A stretch of DNA of 64,000 nt from Bradyrhizobium arachidis (GTDB lineage: Bacteria; Pseudomonadota; Alphaproteobacteria; Rhizobiales; Xanthobacteraceae), in NCBI RefSeq assembly GCF_015291705.1, contig NZ_CP030050.1, forward strand, positions 5,456,001-5,520,000. Reading direction: 5' to 3'. The translations under genes and the position numbers were made by a program. The notes under the pieces are model-generated. The model saw only the letters and a program-made list of their open reading frames with translations. It searched no databases and was not told the DNA's origin. This document shows positions 1 to 7,967 of the stretch, one piece after another (within the stretch, counting starts at the first letter, position 1; every line of letters starts with the position of its first letter).

Positions 1-1308
1 ATGGCGACGCAGCGAGACGATGCGCTTGTCGAGCTCGGCCGCCAGCTCAAGCTCCAGATCCGAGGGCTCGCCGCCCTCGGGAATACGGCCCTCGAAGGCC
101 GCATGCGCAAAGCTGATGATCCGGTTGGCGAGATTGCCGAAGACGTCGGCGAGGTCCTTATTGACGTCGGCAACGAAGCGCCGCACGGAAAAATCGGTGT
201 CTGCGCTCTCCGGCGCGTTGGCGATCAGCCACCATCTCCAGAGGTCGGCCGGCAGCTCTTCCAAAGCTGCGTCGGTGAAAACGCCACGCTGTGCGCTGGT
301 CGAGAATTTCCCGCCTTCGTAGGTGAGCCAGTGAAAGCCCTTGATGACATCGACGGTCTTCCAGGGCTCGCCTGAACCGAGCAGCGTCGCGGGAAAGCTG
401 ACGGCATGGAATGGCACGTTGTCCTTGCCGAGAAACTGGATGTATCGGACATCATCGGCCTGCCACCACCAACGCTGCCAATCACGGCCGGGCGCGGCGG
501 CCGCCCATTCCTGCGTGGCGGCGATGTAGCCGATCGGCGCATCGAACCAGACGTAAAACACCTTGGTCTCGAAGCCCGCGCGCGGAACCGGAATGCCCCA
601 GGTCAGATCGCGGGTGATGCAGCGATCCCTGAGCTCCGCCGTCAGCCAGCTTCTGGCCGTCGATACCACGAAGGGCGGCCAGCCGGAGCGTTGGTCGATC
701 CAGGTCCGCAGCGTTTCGACCAGACGAGACTGACGCAGGAACAGATGTCGCGTCGGACGGATCTCGAGCGCCGTATCGCCAGACAGCGCCGAGCGCGGCG
801 CGACCAATTCGTCGGGATCGAGCAGCGCGCCGCAGCCGTCGCACTGGTCGCCCCTCGCCTCGCGGTACGCGCAATGCGGACAGGTCCCCACCACATAGCG
901 GTCGGCAAGAAATCGCTGATCGACCGGCGACCAGACCTGGCGCAATTCGCGTTCGTCGATCAGCCCGGCCGCGTCGAGCCGGCGATAGAAGTGCTGGGTC
1001 AGCGCCGCATTTTCTGGCGATGAGGTCCGACCGAAATGATCGAACGACAGGCCGAAGCGGCGATAGATATCGGCCTGGGTGGCGTGCTGCCGGGCGCAGA
1101 ATTCGCCGACCTCCTCACCTGCTTTGAGCGCGGCCAGCTCGGCCGGCGTCCCGTGCTCGTCGGTCGCACAGATGAAGAGAACCTCGTCGCCGATTTGCCG
1201 TCTGAACCGCGCATGCACGTCGGCAGGAAGCAGTGAGCCGATGAGATTACCGAGATGTTTGACGCCGTTAACGTAAGGCAACGCACTGGTGATGAGAATC
1301 TTGGTCAT
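1..1308 (-). CDS. metG: Methionyl-tRNA synthetase, C-terminal part beyond window
   Basis: Class I aminoacyl-tRNA synthetase that charges tRNA-Met in the cytoplasm. Reading down from the ATG at 1308 the protein begins MTKILITSALPYVNG. The HIGH-type motif is HLGN at residues 18-21. A zinc knuckle (CPHC then CDGC) lies around residues 143-162, and the KMSKS-loop equivalent is KFSTS at residues 334-338. The frame is open to base 1, so 436 codons are visible and the anticodon-binding C-terminus lies outside the window. The gene is preceded by a 257-base spacer with a strong minus-strand hairpin plus T-run, so it may have its own promoter or leader. Confidence 0.97.
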   Translation of the reverse strand, partial: MTKILITSALPYVNGVKHLGNLIGSLLPADVHARFRRQIGDEVLFICATDEHGTPAELAALKAGEEVGEFCARQHATQADIYRRFGLSFDHFGRTSSPENAALTQHFYRRLDAAGLIDERELRQVWSPVDQRFLADRYVVGTCPHCAYREARGDQCDGCGALLDPDELVAPRSALSGDTALEIRPTRHLFLRQSRLVETLRTWIDQRSGWPPFVVSTARSWLTAELRDRCITRDLTWGIPVPRAGFETKVFYVWFDAPIGYIAATQEWAAAAPGRDWQRWWWQADDVRYIQFLGKDNVPFHAVSFPATLLGSGEPWKTVDVIKGFHWLTYEGGKFSTSAQRGVFTDAALEELPADLWRWWLIANAPESADTDFSVRRFVADVNKDLADVFGNLANRIISFAHAAFEGRIPEGGEPSDLELELAAELDKRIVSLRRH

Positions 1309-1565
1309 GGGAAGCGCTCTTTCGCGTTGAGGTGGCGCTGAATCCGATGAAACGAAAAAGCCCTCCCGCATGGACCGGAAGGGCTGGATTCAGCTCACAT
1401 TCGACGCGCCAAGCGCGCGCTATCCCCTCCGGCAAACCTCCTTGCGGTCGGGCCGGGGCATTCGATTCAAAACTCGTGCGTTGGCAAACTTCACTGCGGA
1501 TACCTCTGCCGCTGAAAGTAGCATCGTTTGAGCGCGACAATCAAGCGGCGCCCAGAGGTAGCTTG
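1309..1565 (-). other. Spacer between quinone reductase gene and metG
   Basis: No convincing gene. It holds a GC-rich hairpin region, a short perfect-looking stem around 1415-1435 and the terminator listed separately. It could be the leader of metG or an independent small RNA; the sequence does not decide. Confidence 0.4.
1354..1385 (-). terminator. Rho-independent terminator-like hairpin upstream of metG
   Basis: On the minus strand AGCCCT at 1385-1380 pairs with AGGGCT at 1364-1359. Inner GC pairs extend the stem, and it is followed by five T (A at 1354-1358). It lies downstream of the quinone reductase gene and about 45 bases before the metG start. It may terminate the former or attenuate the latter. 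Confidence 0.7.
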
Positions 1566-2540
1566 CTACGGTTTCAAGATCGACGCGCCGGTGGTCTTGC
1601 GGCTTTCGAGATCGATATGCGCCTTCGCGGCGTCCTTGAGTGCGTAGGCGTGGTTGATCGGCACGTGCAGCTTGCCGTTGATGACGGCGGCAAACAGCGT
1701 GTCGGCGCCCTCCAGCAACTCCTTGCGCGTGCCGATGTAGTCGTTGAGCTTCGGCCGGGTCGCAAACAGCGAGCCGTGATTGTTGAGCTCGGCGATCGAG
1801 AACGGCGGCACCGGACCCGAGGCATTGCCGAACGAGACAAACATGCCGCGCGGTTTCAGGCAGGACAGCGAGCCGGGGAAGGTCGCCTTGCCGACGCCGT
1901 CATAGACGACGTCGCAGCCCTCGTTGCGGCTGATCTGCTTCACGCGCGCGACGAAATCTTCCTCGTTGTAGAGGATGACGTGATCGCAGCCATTGGCCTC
2001 CGCAAGCTCGGCCTTCTCGCGCGAGCCGACGGTGCCGATGACGTGGGCGCCGAGCGCCCTCGCCCATTGGCACGCGAGCAGGCCGATGCCGCCTGCGGCG
2101 GCGTGGATCAGCACGCGATGATGCGGCTCGACCCGAAAAGTCTTGTGCAGCAGGTACCAGACCGTCAGCCCCTTCAGCATCAGCACGGCGCCCTGCTCGT
2201 GGGTGATGTGATCGGGCAGCTTGACCAGCTTCTCCCAGGGGATGTTGCGCTCGCCGGTATAGGCACCGAGATTGTGGTAATAGGCGACGCGGTCGCCGGG
2301 ATGGAAATGCGTCACGCCTGGCCCGACCGCGACGACCTCGCCCGAGGCCTCGTTGCCGGCGATGAAGGGCAGTCCCGGCGCCTTGTAGAGGCCGGTGCGG
2401 TAATAGACGTCGATGAAGTTGAGGCCGACCGCGTGCTGGCGGATGCGCACCTCGCCGGGTCCGGGCGCCGGCACGTCGATGCTCTCATAGACCAGGGCTT
2501 CGGGGCCTCCGACCTTGTGCACACGGACGGCTTTGGTCAT
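1566..2540 (-). CDS. Zinc-free MDR-family quinone oxidoreductase (NADPH:quinone reductase type)
   Basis: A 324-residue medium-chain dehydrogenase/reductase. Known relatives reduce quinones or enones with NADPH in the cytosol. Visible features are the N-terminal GroES-like fold with PGPGEVRIR, a Rossmann segment AAAGGIGLLACQWA near residue 150, and the C-terminal ESRKTTGASILKP typical of Qor proteins. The start is the ATG at 2540, preceded by GAGGAGG. A GTG one codon upstream (2543) is possible. The protein lacks the structural-zinc cysteine cluster of alcohol dehydrogenases. The exact substrate cannot be inferred. Confidence 0.9.
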   Translation of the reverse strand: MTKAVRVHKVGGPEALVYESIDVPAPGPGEVRIRQHAVGLNFIDVYYRTGLYKAPGLPFIAGNEASGEVVAVGPGVTHFHPGDRVAYYHNLGAYTGERNIPWEKLVKLPDHITHEQGAVLMLKGLTVWYLLHKTFRVEPHHRVLIHAAAGGIGLLACQWARALGAHVIGTVGSREKAELAEANGCDHVILYNEEDFVARVKQISRNEGCDVVYDGVGKATFPGSLSCLKPRGMFVSFGNASGPVPPFSIAELNNHGSLFATRPKLNDYIGTRKELLEGADTLFAAVINGKLHVPINHAYALKDAAKAHIDLESRKTTGASILKP

Positions 2541-2615
2541 CACCTGACCTCCTCTACTTTCGGCTCAGCGAAAGACATCGCGCCCGCGTTGTCAACTCGA
2601 CGCTCGCCCAGCCGG

Positions 2616-3350
2616 CTAGGCGGATGGCTTGCCGAATTTCCTGCGATTGCGCTTCGCCAGCACGTTGAAGAATTCCACCGCCGCCGAGAACGCAATTGCG
2701 AAATAGATGTAGCCGCGCGGAATGTGGAAATGGAATCCATCCGCGACCAGCGCGACGCCGATCAGCACCAGGAACGCCAGCGCCAGCATCTTGGTGGTCG
2801 GATGCTCCGCGACGAATCGCGACACCGGCCCCGACGAAATGTACATGATCAGGCAGGCGATCACGACGGCCGCGATCATGATCTCGATGTCCTGCGCCAT
2901 GCCGATCGCGGTGATGATCGAGTCCAGCGAGAACACGATGTCGATGACGATGATCTGGACGATCACCCAGAAGAAGGCGCTGCCGGCGGATTTCTGATCG
3001 CCCTCGCCGTCATCGGCTTCGACCTCGGCGTGGATCTCGTGCGTCGCCTTGGCGATCAGGAACAGGCCGCCGCCGATCAGGATGAGGTCGCGCCAGGAGA
3101 AGTCGTAACCTGCAGCCGAGAACACTGGTGCAGTCAGGCCGATCAGCCAGACCAGCACGCTGAGCAGGATGATGCGGAAGATCAGCGCCAGCGCGAGGCC
3201 GATCTGGCGGGCGCGGAGCGCCTGCGGCTCGGGAATGCGCGAGACGATCACCGACAGGAAGATGACGTTGTCGATGCCGAGCACAATCTCGAGCGCTGTC
3301 AGGGTCAGCAGCGCGGCCCAGGCTTCGGGGCTGGTGATGAGGTGCATCAT
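2616..3350 (-). CDS. TerC-family integral membrane protein
   Basis: A 244-residue protein with about seven membrane spans. It carries the two family signatures: EIVLGIDNVIFL (Asp27) and VFSLDSIITAIGM (Asp143). Acidic intramembrane residues of this kind are linked in the family to metal (Mn) export or tellurite resistance. A charged cytoplasmic loop (about residues 104-121, rich in Asp/Glu/His) separates the two halves. The ATG at 3350 overlaps the stop of pcs as ATGA, so translation is probably coupled to phosphatidylcholine synthase. A second ATG follows immediately (3347). Confidence 0.9.
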   Translation of the reverse strand: MMHLITSPEAWAALLTLTALEIVLGIDNVIFLSVIVSRIPEPQALRARQIGLALALIFRIILLSVLVWLIGLTAPVFSAAGYDFSWRDLILIGGGLFLIAKATHEIHAEVEADDGEGDQKSAGSAFFWVIVQIIVIDIVFSLDSIITAIGMAQDIEIMIAAVVIACLIMYISSGPVSRFVAEHPTTKMLALAFLVLIGVALVADGFHFHIPRGYIYFAIAFSAAVEFFNVLAKRNRRKFGKPSA

Positions 3351-4072
3351 GCGAAGGATCTGACCAGGCGGATCATGGCGTCGCTGAAGCTGATCCAGAG
3401 CGCGATCGCGCACATCGCGACCGTCACGCCGGTGCCGACGCGAAAGTCCATCTCCAGCACGTAGAGGCCGAGCACGGCCCAGATCGCGATCAGCGACATC
3501 GTCAGCCAGCGCAGCCGCACGACGCGGACCGGATGCAGCACGTGGAACGGCACGAAGGTCAGTACCACCAGGGCCGCGACCAGCAGCGTCGACCACAGCG
3601 GCGACCAGTGCAGCAGGAACAGGTAGAACGCCGCGGCATTCCACAGCGCCGGAAAGCCGCGGAAATGATTGTCATCGGCCTTCATGCGCAGATCGGCGAA
3701 ATATAAGGCGCTGGTGACGATGATGGCGACGCCGAGCAAGGGCGCCGCGACCGGCAGCAGCAGCCCGCTGGCGACGATCGCATAGGCCGGCACGAAGACA
3801 TAGGTGACGAAGTCGACCACGAGATCGAGCACGTCGCCCGACCAGTTCGGCTGCACGTTCTTGACGTCGAGCCGGCGCGCGATCGGACCGTCGATCGCGT
3901 CGATGACGAGGGCGACGCCCAGCCATTGAAACATCGCCGCCCAGTGCTCGCGCACGGCCTCGAGCATCGCCAGCAGCGCGATCGCCGCGCCGAAGGCGGT
4001 GAAGATGTGCACCGAGAAGGCCGCGGCGCGCATCGCCGGTCTCGGCTTCAGGGAATCCTGCTGGGTATCCAT
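3347..4072 (-). CDS. pcs: Phosphatidylcholine synthase (CDP-diacylglycerol:choline)
   Basis: A 241-residue membrane enzyme that condenses CDP-diacylglycerol with choline to give phosphatidylcholine in the inner membrane. This pathway is characteristic of plant- and animal-associated alphaproteobacteria. The CDP-alcohol phosphotransferase signature is complete: Asp61-Gly62, Arg66, Gly79, Asp83 and Asp87. It is followed by several hydrophobic spans. The chosen start is the ATG at 4072 (MDTQQDSLKPRP). An in-frame ATG at 4114 would add 14 residues. It overlaps terC downstream and is divergent from the UbiH-like gene. Confidence 0.93.
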   Translation of the reverse strand: MDTQQDSLKPRPAMRAAAFSVHIFTAFGAAIALLAMLEAVREHWAAMFQWLGVALVIDAIDGPIARRLDVKNVQPNWSGDVLDLVVDFVTYVFVPAYAIVASGLLLPVAAPLLGVAIIVTSALYFADLRMKADDNHFRGFPALWNAAAFYLFLLHWSPLWSTLLVAALVVLTFVPFHVLHPVRVVRLRWLTMSLIAIWAVLGLYVLEMDFRVGTGVTVAMCAIALWISFSDAMIRLVRSFA

Positions 4073-4201
4073 GGCTTCTGCTATCAGAATGGGACCGATT
4101 TGCACATAAGCCATTGCGGCGTTCGGCCGCGCAATTCGCCATAAAATGAGGGAAAAATAGGTGGGCTTGAATTTGCCGCCGGGCGTGTCAATTGTCAGTC
4201 C

Positions 4202-5386
4202 ATGACAGACGTATCGACACTGTTTGACGCAGCCGTGATCGGCGGCGGACCGGCCGGGCTCGCGGCGGCAATCGCATTGGCGCAGGCGGGCGCGCGGACC
4301 GCGCTGGTGGCGCGGCGCGTGCCCTATGCCGACAACCGCACCACGGCGCTGCTGGGTGCCTCCATCGAGCTTCTGGAGACGCTCGACGTCTGGCCGCGCT
4401 GCAAGGACAAGGCGGCTGGCCTCGAAGTGATGCGTCTCGTCGACGACACCGGCCGGCTGTTCCGCGCGCCGGAGGTGCGTTTCTCCTGTCATGAGATCGG
4501 ACTGGATGCCTTCGGCTACAACATCGACAACCGCTCGCTGATGCTGGCGCTGGAAGCGCGTGCGGCCGAATTGCCCAATCTCGTCCGCTTCGACGACGAG
4601 GCCGAGAGCGTCGTCATCGAAGCCGATGACGTCGCGATCCGCACCGCCTCCGCGCAATTCCTCTCCACCCGGCTCGTGGTCGGCGCGGATGGCCGGCATT
4701 CGCTGTGCCGCGAAGCCGCCGGCATCGAGGTGACAAGGCGCGAGCTGAACCAGACCGCGCTGACCTTCAACGTCGGCCATGCCCGCCCTCACCACAACGT
4801 CTCGACCGAGTTCCACACGCCGCACGGGCCCTGCGTGTTCGTGCCCCTGCCCGGCAACCGCTCCAGCATCGTCTGGGTCTCGGCACCTGCGGACGCCGAG
4901 CGGCTGCGCGGCCTCAGCGATGACGAGCTGTCCGCCGCGATCGAGAAGCAGTCGCATTCCATTCTGGGGCGCATGACGGTGGAGCCCGGCCGCAACGTAT
5001 TCCCGCTGGCGATCGAGCGTCCTAAATCGTTCGGGCGCGACCGCATCGCGCTGGTCGGCGAAGCCGCCCATGTGGTTCCACCGATCGGCGCCCAGGGTCT
5101 CAACCTTGGCCTGCGCGATGCTGCCGACATTGCGCGGCTCGCGGGTGAAGCCATCGCGTCGGGCGAGGATCCCGGCGCGGACGAGGTGCTCAAGCGCTAC
5201 GACCGGGCCCGGCGCCCGGACATTTTGAGCCGGACGTTCGCGATCGACATCGCCAACCGGTCTTTGCTCAACGACTTCCTGCCGCTCCAGCCGGTCCGCG
5301 CCGTCGGCATGCACCTGTTAGGTGCCATCGGCCCGCTCCGGCGCTTTGCGATGCGCGAGGGGCTGACGCCGACGTGGCGCAGGTAG
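4202..5386 (+). CDS. UbiH/UbiF-type FAD-dependent aromatic hydroxylase
   Basis: A 394-residue flavoprotein monooxygenase of the ubiquinone-biosynthesis hydroxylase family. It shows the N-terminal dinucleotide-binding GGGPAGLAAAIALAQAG near residue 13 and GADGRHSLCREAAG in the middle. The FAD-ribityl motif RIALVGEAAHVVPPIGAQG follows, near residue 280. By family knowledge it hydroxylates a polyprenyl-phenol ring at the membrane. In alphaproteobacteria several paralogues share these positions, so the carbon specificity is unassigned. The gene converges with the AEC transporter gene 21 bases downstream. Confidence 0.88.
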   Translation: MTDVSTLFDAAVIGGGPAGLAAAIALAQAGARTALVARRVPYADNRTTALLGASIELLETLDVWPRCKDKAAGLEVMRLVDDTGRLFRAPEVRFSCHEIGLDAFGYNIDNRSLMLALEARAAELPNLVRFDDEAESVVIEADDVAIRTASAQFLSTRLVVGADGRHSLCREAAGIEVTRRELNQTALTFNVGHARPHHNVSTEFHTPHGPCVFVPLPGNRSSIVWVSAPADAERLRGLSDDELSAAIEKQSHSILGRMTVEPGRNVFPLAIERPKSFGRDRIALVGEAAHVVPPIGAQGLNLGLRDAADIARLAGEAIASGEDPGADEVLKRYDRARRPDILSRTFAIDIANRSLLNDFLPLQPVRAVGMHLLGAIGPLRRFAMREGLTPTWRR

Positions 5387-5407
5387 ATTGGCGGCGGTAG
5401 CTGCGGC

Positions 5408-6361
5408 TTAAGGAAACGCCAGCCGTCCCGTCTGGAGCAACCACATCACGCTGGTCAGCGTGACCACCGACGCAAACGTCCCGAGCAGCACCGCGACGGA
5501 TGCGGATTCGATCCAGGCGTCGTTCTGGCGGGCGATCACGAACACGTTCAGCGCCGGCGGCAGCGAAGCCATCAGCACGGCGGTCGCGGCCCAGGGCTGC
5601 GCGAACGGGCCGAACGCCAGCATCAGCCCGAACGCTGCAAGCGGATGGATCAGGAGTTTGACCGCGATCACGCCGGGCACCTCCCACGGGACCCGGTCGA
5701 ACGGGCGCAGCGCCACCGTCACGCCGAGCACGAACAGCGCGGTCGGCGCGGCTGCGTTCTGGAGGAAGGTGATGGTGCGGTCGAGCGCGACCGGCAGCTC
5801 GATATGCAGCGCCGCCACCGCCGCGCCGAAGCAGGCCGACATGATCAGCGGGTTGAGCACGATCTGCTTCAGCACGACGCCGAAGGCATGCACGATCGAG
5901 GGATGGTCACGATCGGAGAGCTCGATCAACAGCGGCACGATCGTGAACAGGAAGATGCTGTCGCAGCAGAAGATCAGCGCAGTCGGCGCCGCCGCCTTGG
6001 TCCCGAGCACCGCGAGCGCGAGTCCCGGTCCCATGTAACCGATATTGCCGTAGCCGCCCGAGAGCCCTGCGAGCGTCGCCTCGCGCAGCGTCAGGCGACC
6101 CAAGACCTTGCCGACGATGAGCGCCAGCGTGAAGGCCACCACTGTCGACAGCGTCGTCGCCACCAGGAACGGCGGGTTGTTCAGCTCCGCGAATGGCGTC
6201 TTCGACATGATCGCGAACAGCAGCGCCGGCAGCGACACGTAGAGCAGGAAGAAGTTCATCCAGGCGAGGCCTGATTCCGGCAGGGATTTGACCTTGCCGC
6301 AGGCAAATCCAACGAAGATCAAGCCGAAATAAGGAAGTGCCAGATTGAGGATATCGACCAT
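5408..6361 (-). CDS. AEC (auxin efflux carrier) family transporter
   Basis: A 317-residue polytopic membrane protein. Two five-helix halves fit the AEC/BART fold, with the conserved N-terminal PYFGLIFVGFACGK and a middle segment NPLIMSACFGAA. Family members export malonate, malate or other organic anions; the substrate here is unknown. It is divergent from hspQ across a roughly 105-base promoter region. Confidence 0.88.
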   Translation of the reverse strand: MVDILNLALPYFGLIFVGFACGKVKSLPESGLAWMNFFLLYVSLPALLFAIMSKTPFAELNNPPFLVATTLSTVVAFTLALIVGKVLGRLTLREATLAGLSGGYGNIGYMGPGLALAVLGTKAAAPTALIFCCDSIFLFTIVPLLIELSDRDHPSIVHAFGVVLKQIVLNPLIMSACFGAAVAALHIELPVALDRTITFLQNAAAPTALFVLGVTVALRPFDRVPWEVPGVIAVKLLIHPLAAFGLMLAFGPFAQPWAATAVLMASLPPALNVFVIARQNDAWIESASVAVLLGTFASVVTLTSVMWLLQTGRLAFP

Positions 6362-6467
6362 TGATGAAGTGTTTTCTGAAGACCTGGGGGCTATCCGCCC
6401 AGCAAGCGGAGGTTAATTCCGGATCAGGGCACTAGCATCGGCCACAATCCTGGTCTATCGACGGGGG

Positions 6468-6800
6468 ATGATTAAAGCGAGGACCGCCAAATTCCAGATC
6501 GGACAGGTCGTGCGCCACCGGATCTTCTCGTTCCGGGGCGTGATCTTCGACATCGATCCGGAATTCAACAACACCGAGGAATGGTGGCTGTCGATCCCCG
6601 AGGAGGTGCGGCCCCACAAGGACCAGCCGTTCTATCACCTGCTCGCGGAGAACGCGGAGTCCGAGTACGTCGCCTATGTCTCCGAGCAGAACCTGTTGCC
6701 GGACGATTCCGGCGAGCCGATCCGGCATTCCCAGGTCGCCGAGATCTTCATCAAGAGCAAGGACGGCGGCTATCGCCCGCGCAATCCGTCGCTGAACTGA
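6468..6800 (+). CDS. hspQ: HspQ / hemimethylated-DNA-binding YccV-like protein
   Basis: A 110-residue protein of the HspQ (YccV) family, in enterobacteria an adaptor or enhancer for Lon protease. It carries the typical FQIGQVVRHRIFSFRGVIFDIDPEF opening and the NTEEWWLSIPEEVRPHKDQPFYHLLAE core. The start is the ATG at 6468 in GGGGGATG, where the G-run may serve as ribosome binding site. It ends at a bidirectional terminator. The protein is probably cytosolic, and its role in this lineage is inferred from family only. Confidence 0.92.
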   Translation: MIKARTAKFQIGQVVRHRIFSFRGVIFDIDPEFNNTEEWWLSIPEEVRPHKDQPFYHLLAENAESEYVAYVSEQNLLPDDSGEPIRHSQVAEIFIKSKDGGYRPRNPSLN

Positions 6801-6825
6801 GTTTCGCCGCCAGTAACCGGCCAAC

Positions 6826-6855
6826 AAAAAAGGCGCTCGATTGAGCGCCTTTTTC
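6826..6855. terminator. Bidirectional Rho-independent terminator
   Basis: AGGCGCTC at 6831-6838 pairs with GAGCGCCT at 6843-6850. The stem is flanked by an A-run on the left and a T-run on the right, so it can end both hspQ (plus) and the IalB-like gene (minus). Confidence 0.92.
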
Positions 6856-6876
6856 GTATCCGGGATTTGCTCCCGA

Positions 6877-7695
6877 TTACTTCTGAGCGTTCGGCGCGGC
6901 GCCGGGGACACCACCGTTCTGCTCGAGCTTCTTGCGCTGCTCGTCAGCCTTCTTCTGAAGCTCTTCCTGGAGTTTCTTCTGGTTTTCCTCGAACACCTTC
7001 GGATCGGTCGGCGGACCGTCATAGGCCTTCTGGAATTCGCCGGCGAGCGGCAGCGGCAGGGTCAGCGGCGCGCCGTTGGCATTGATCGCCTGGACAACGA
7101 GATTCTGGCCCTTCTTCATGCTGTTGATGAGCTCGGGCGTGGCCTCGTAGTCGGACATGCAGCCGTTCTGGAAGCAGATCACATACGGCTGCTGCAACGG
7201 CGCGTTGCTGTCGACGATGATGCGGGTGCCGTGGACGAGCTGCATGCCGAGCGGCAGCGTCACGCGCAGGATCTTCTTGGGCTCGCCTTCCGGCTCGATG
7301 ATCACGGCCGCGATCACCGGCTGGCCCGATTCGATGCGGCCGTCCTTGCCGGTGAAGCAGACCTGCTTGGCGTTGGCGTCCTGGCCCTTGAGGCAGAACT
7401 TGGTCCAGGGGGCGTAGATCAGCTGGATCTGCTGGTCCGCAGGCTGGGCAGCGCCCTGCTGCGCCGGAGCGCCCTGGGCGGGCGCCTGCTGCGCGGGGGC
7501 CTGGGCCGCCGGCGCCGGAGCCTTGGGGGCAGCTTTCGGAGCGGCTTTCGGCGCCGCCTTGGGCGCAGGCGCGCCCGGGGCCGGCGCAGGAGCCTGGGCC
7601 TCGGCGGCAAACGGAACGACCAATGCCGTCGCCGTCAACAGGGCGAGGAGCCGCCCGCGCGGCCGGATGCACGCGGCCAAGTAACGGAAATTCAT
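6877..7695 (-). CDS. Invasion-associated locus B (IalB) family secreted protein
   Basis: A 272-residue exported protein. A signal peptide ends near AAEAQA (residue 34). A low-complexity Ala/Pro/Lys/Gln tract with repeated APKA units follows (about residues 36-90). The IalB domain has two cysteine pairs (CLKGQDANAKQVC and CFQNGC). The C-terminal tail is charged and coiled-coil-like, rich in KKLQEEL-type heptads. In Bartonella IalB contributes to erythrocyte invasion. In free-living and symbiotic rhizobia the homologues are periplasmic proteins of unclear role. It is divergent from the peptide-binding protein gene. Confidence 0.9.
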   Translation of the reverse strand: MNFRYLAACIRPRGRLLALLTATALVVPFAAEAQAPAPAPGAPAPKAAPKAAPKAAPKAPAPAAQAPAQQAPAQGAPAQQGAAQPADQQIQLIYAPWTKFCLKGQDANAKQVCFTGKDGRIESGQPVIAAVIIEPEGEPKKILRVTLPLGMQLVHGTRIIVDSNAPLQQPYVICFQNGCMSDYEATPELINSMKKGQNLVVQAINANGAPLTLPLPLAGEFQKAYDGPPTDPKVFEENQKKLQEELQKKADEQRKKLEQNGGVPGAAPNAQK

Positions 7696-7967
7696 TGCGG
7701 AAAACCCTTTCTGAACGGGAAGTGCCCGAACCGCTCCGAAGCGCCGAACCTAGCCGCCTTGGGCGCGGCTCTCTCCCCGTCAATTGAGGCGGATAAGTGA
7801 CGGGCTCGACGCTCTTGCGCGATTGCGTGCCTTCTTAACGTGGCCGACGAAAAGATCAATGCCGACAAGCGTCTTTGACCGCATTGAGAACCCCGCCTTG
7901 GCCTGCGCCGGGGGAAAATCCCTGTGATAGGATTCGAGGCTACCGGTCCTCGAATCAACGTGTCCGA

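Noticed and set aside
1309..1565. SAM- or methionine-type riboswitch ahead of metG
   Set aside because: The conserved cores of the SAM riboswitch classes known to me are not visible; only generic hairpins are.
1332..3464. Long plus-strand open frame over the quinone reductase and terC genes
   Set aside because: Composition is typical of antisense of GC-rich genes, and two well-supported genes occupy the minus strand.
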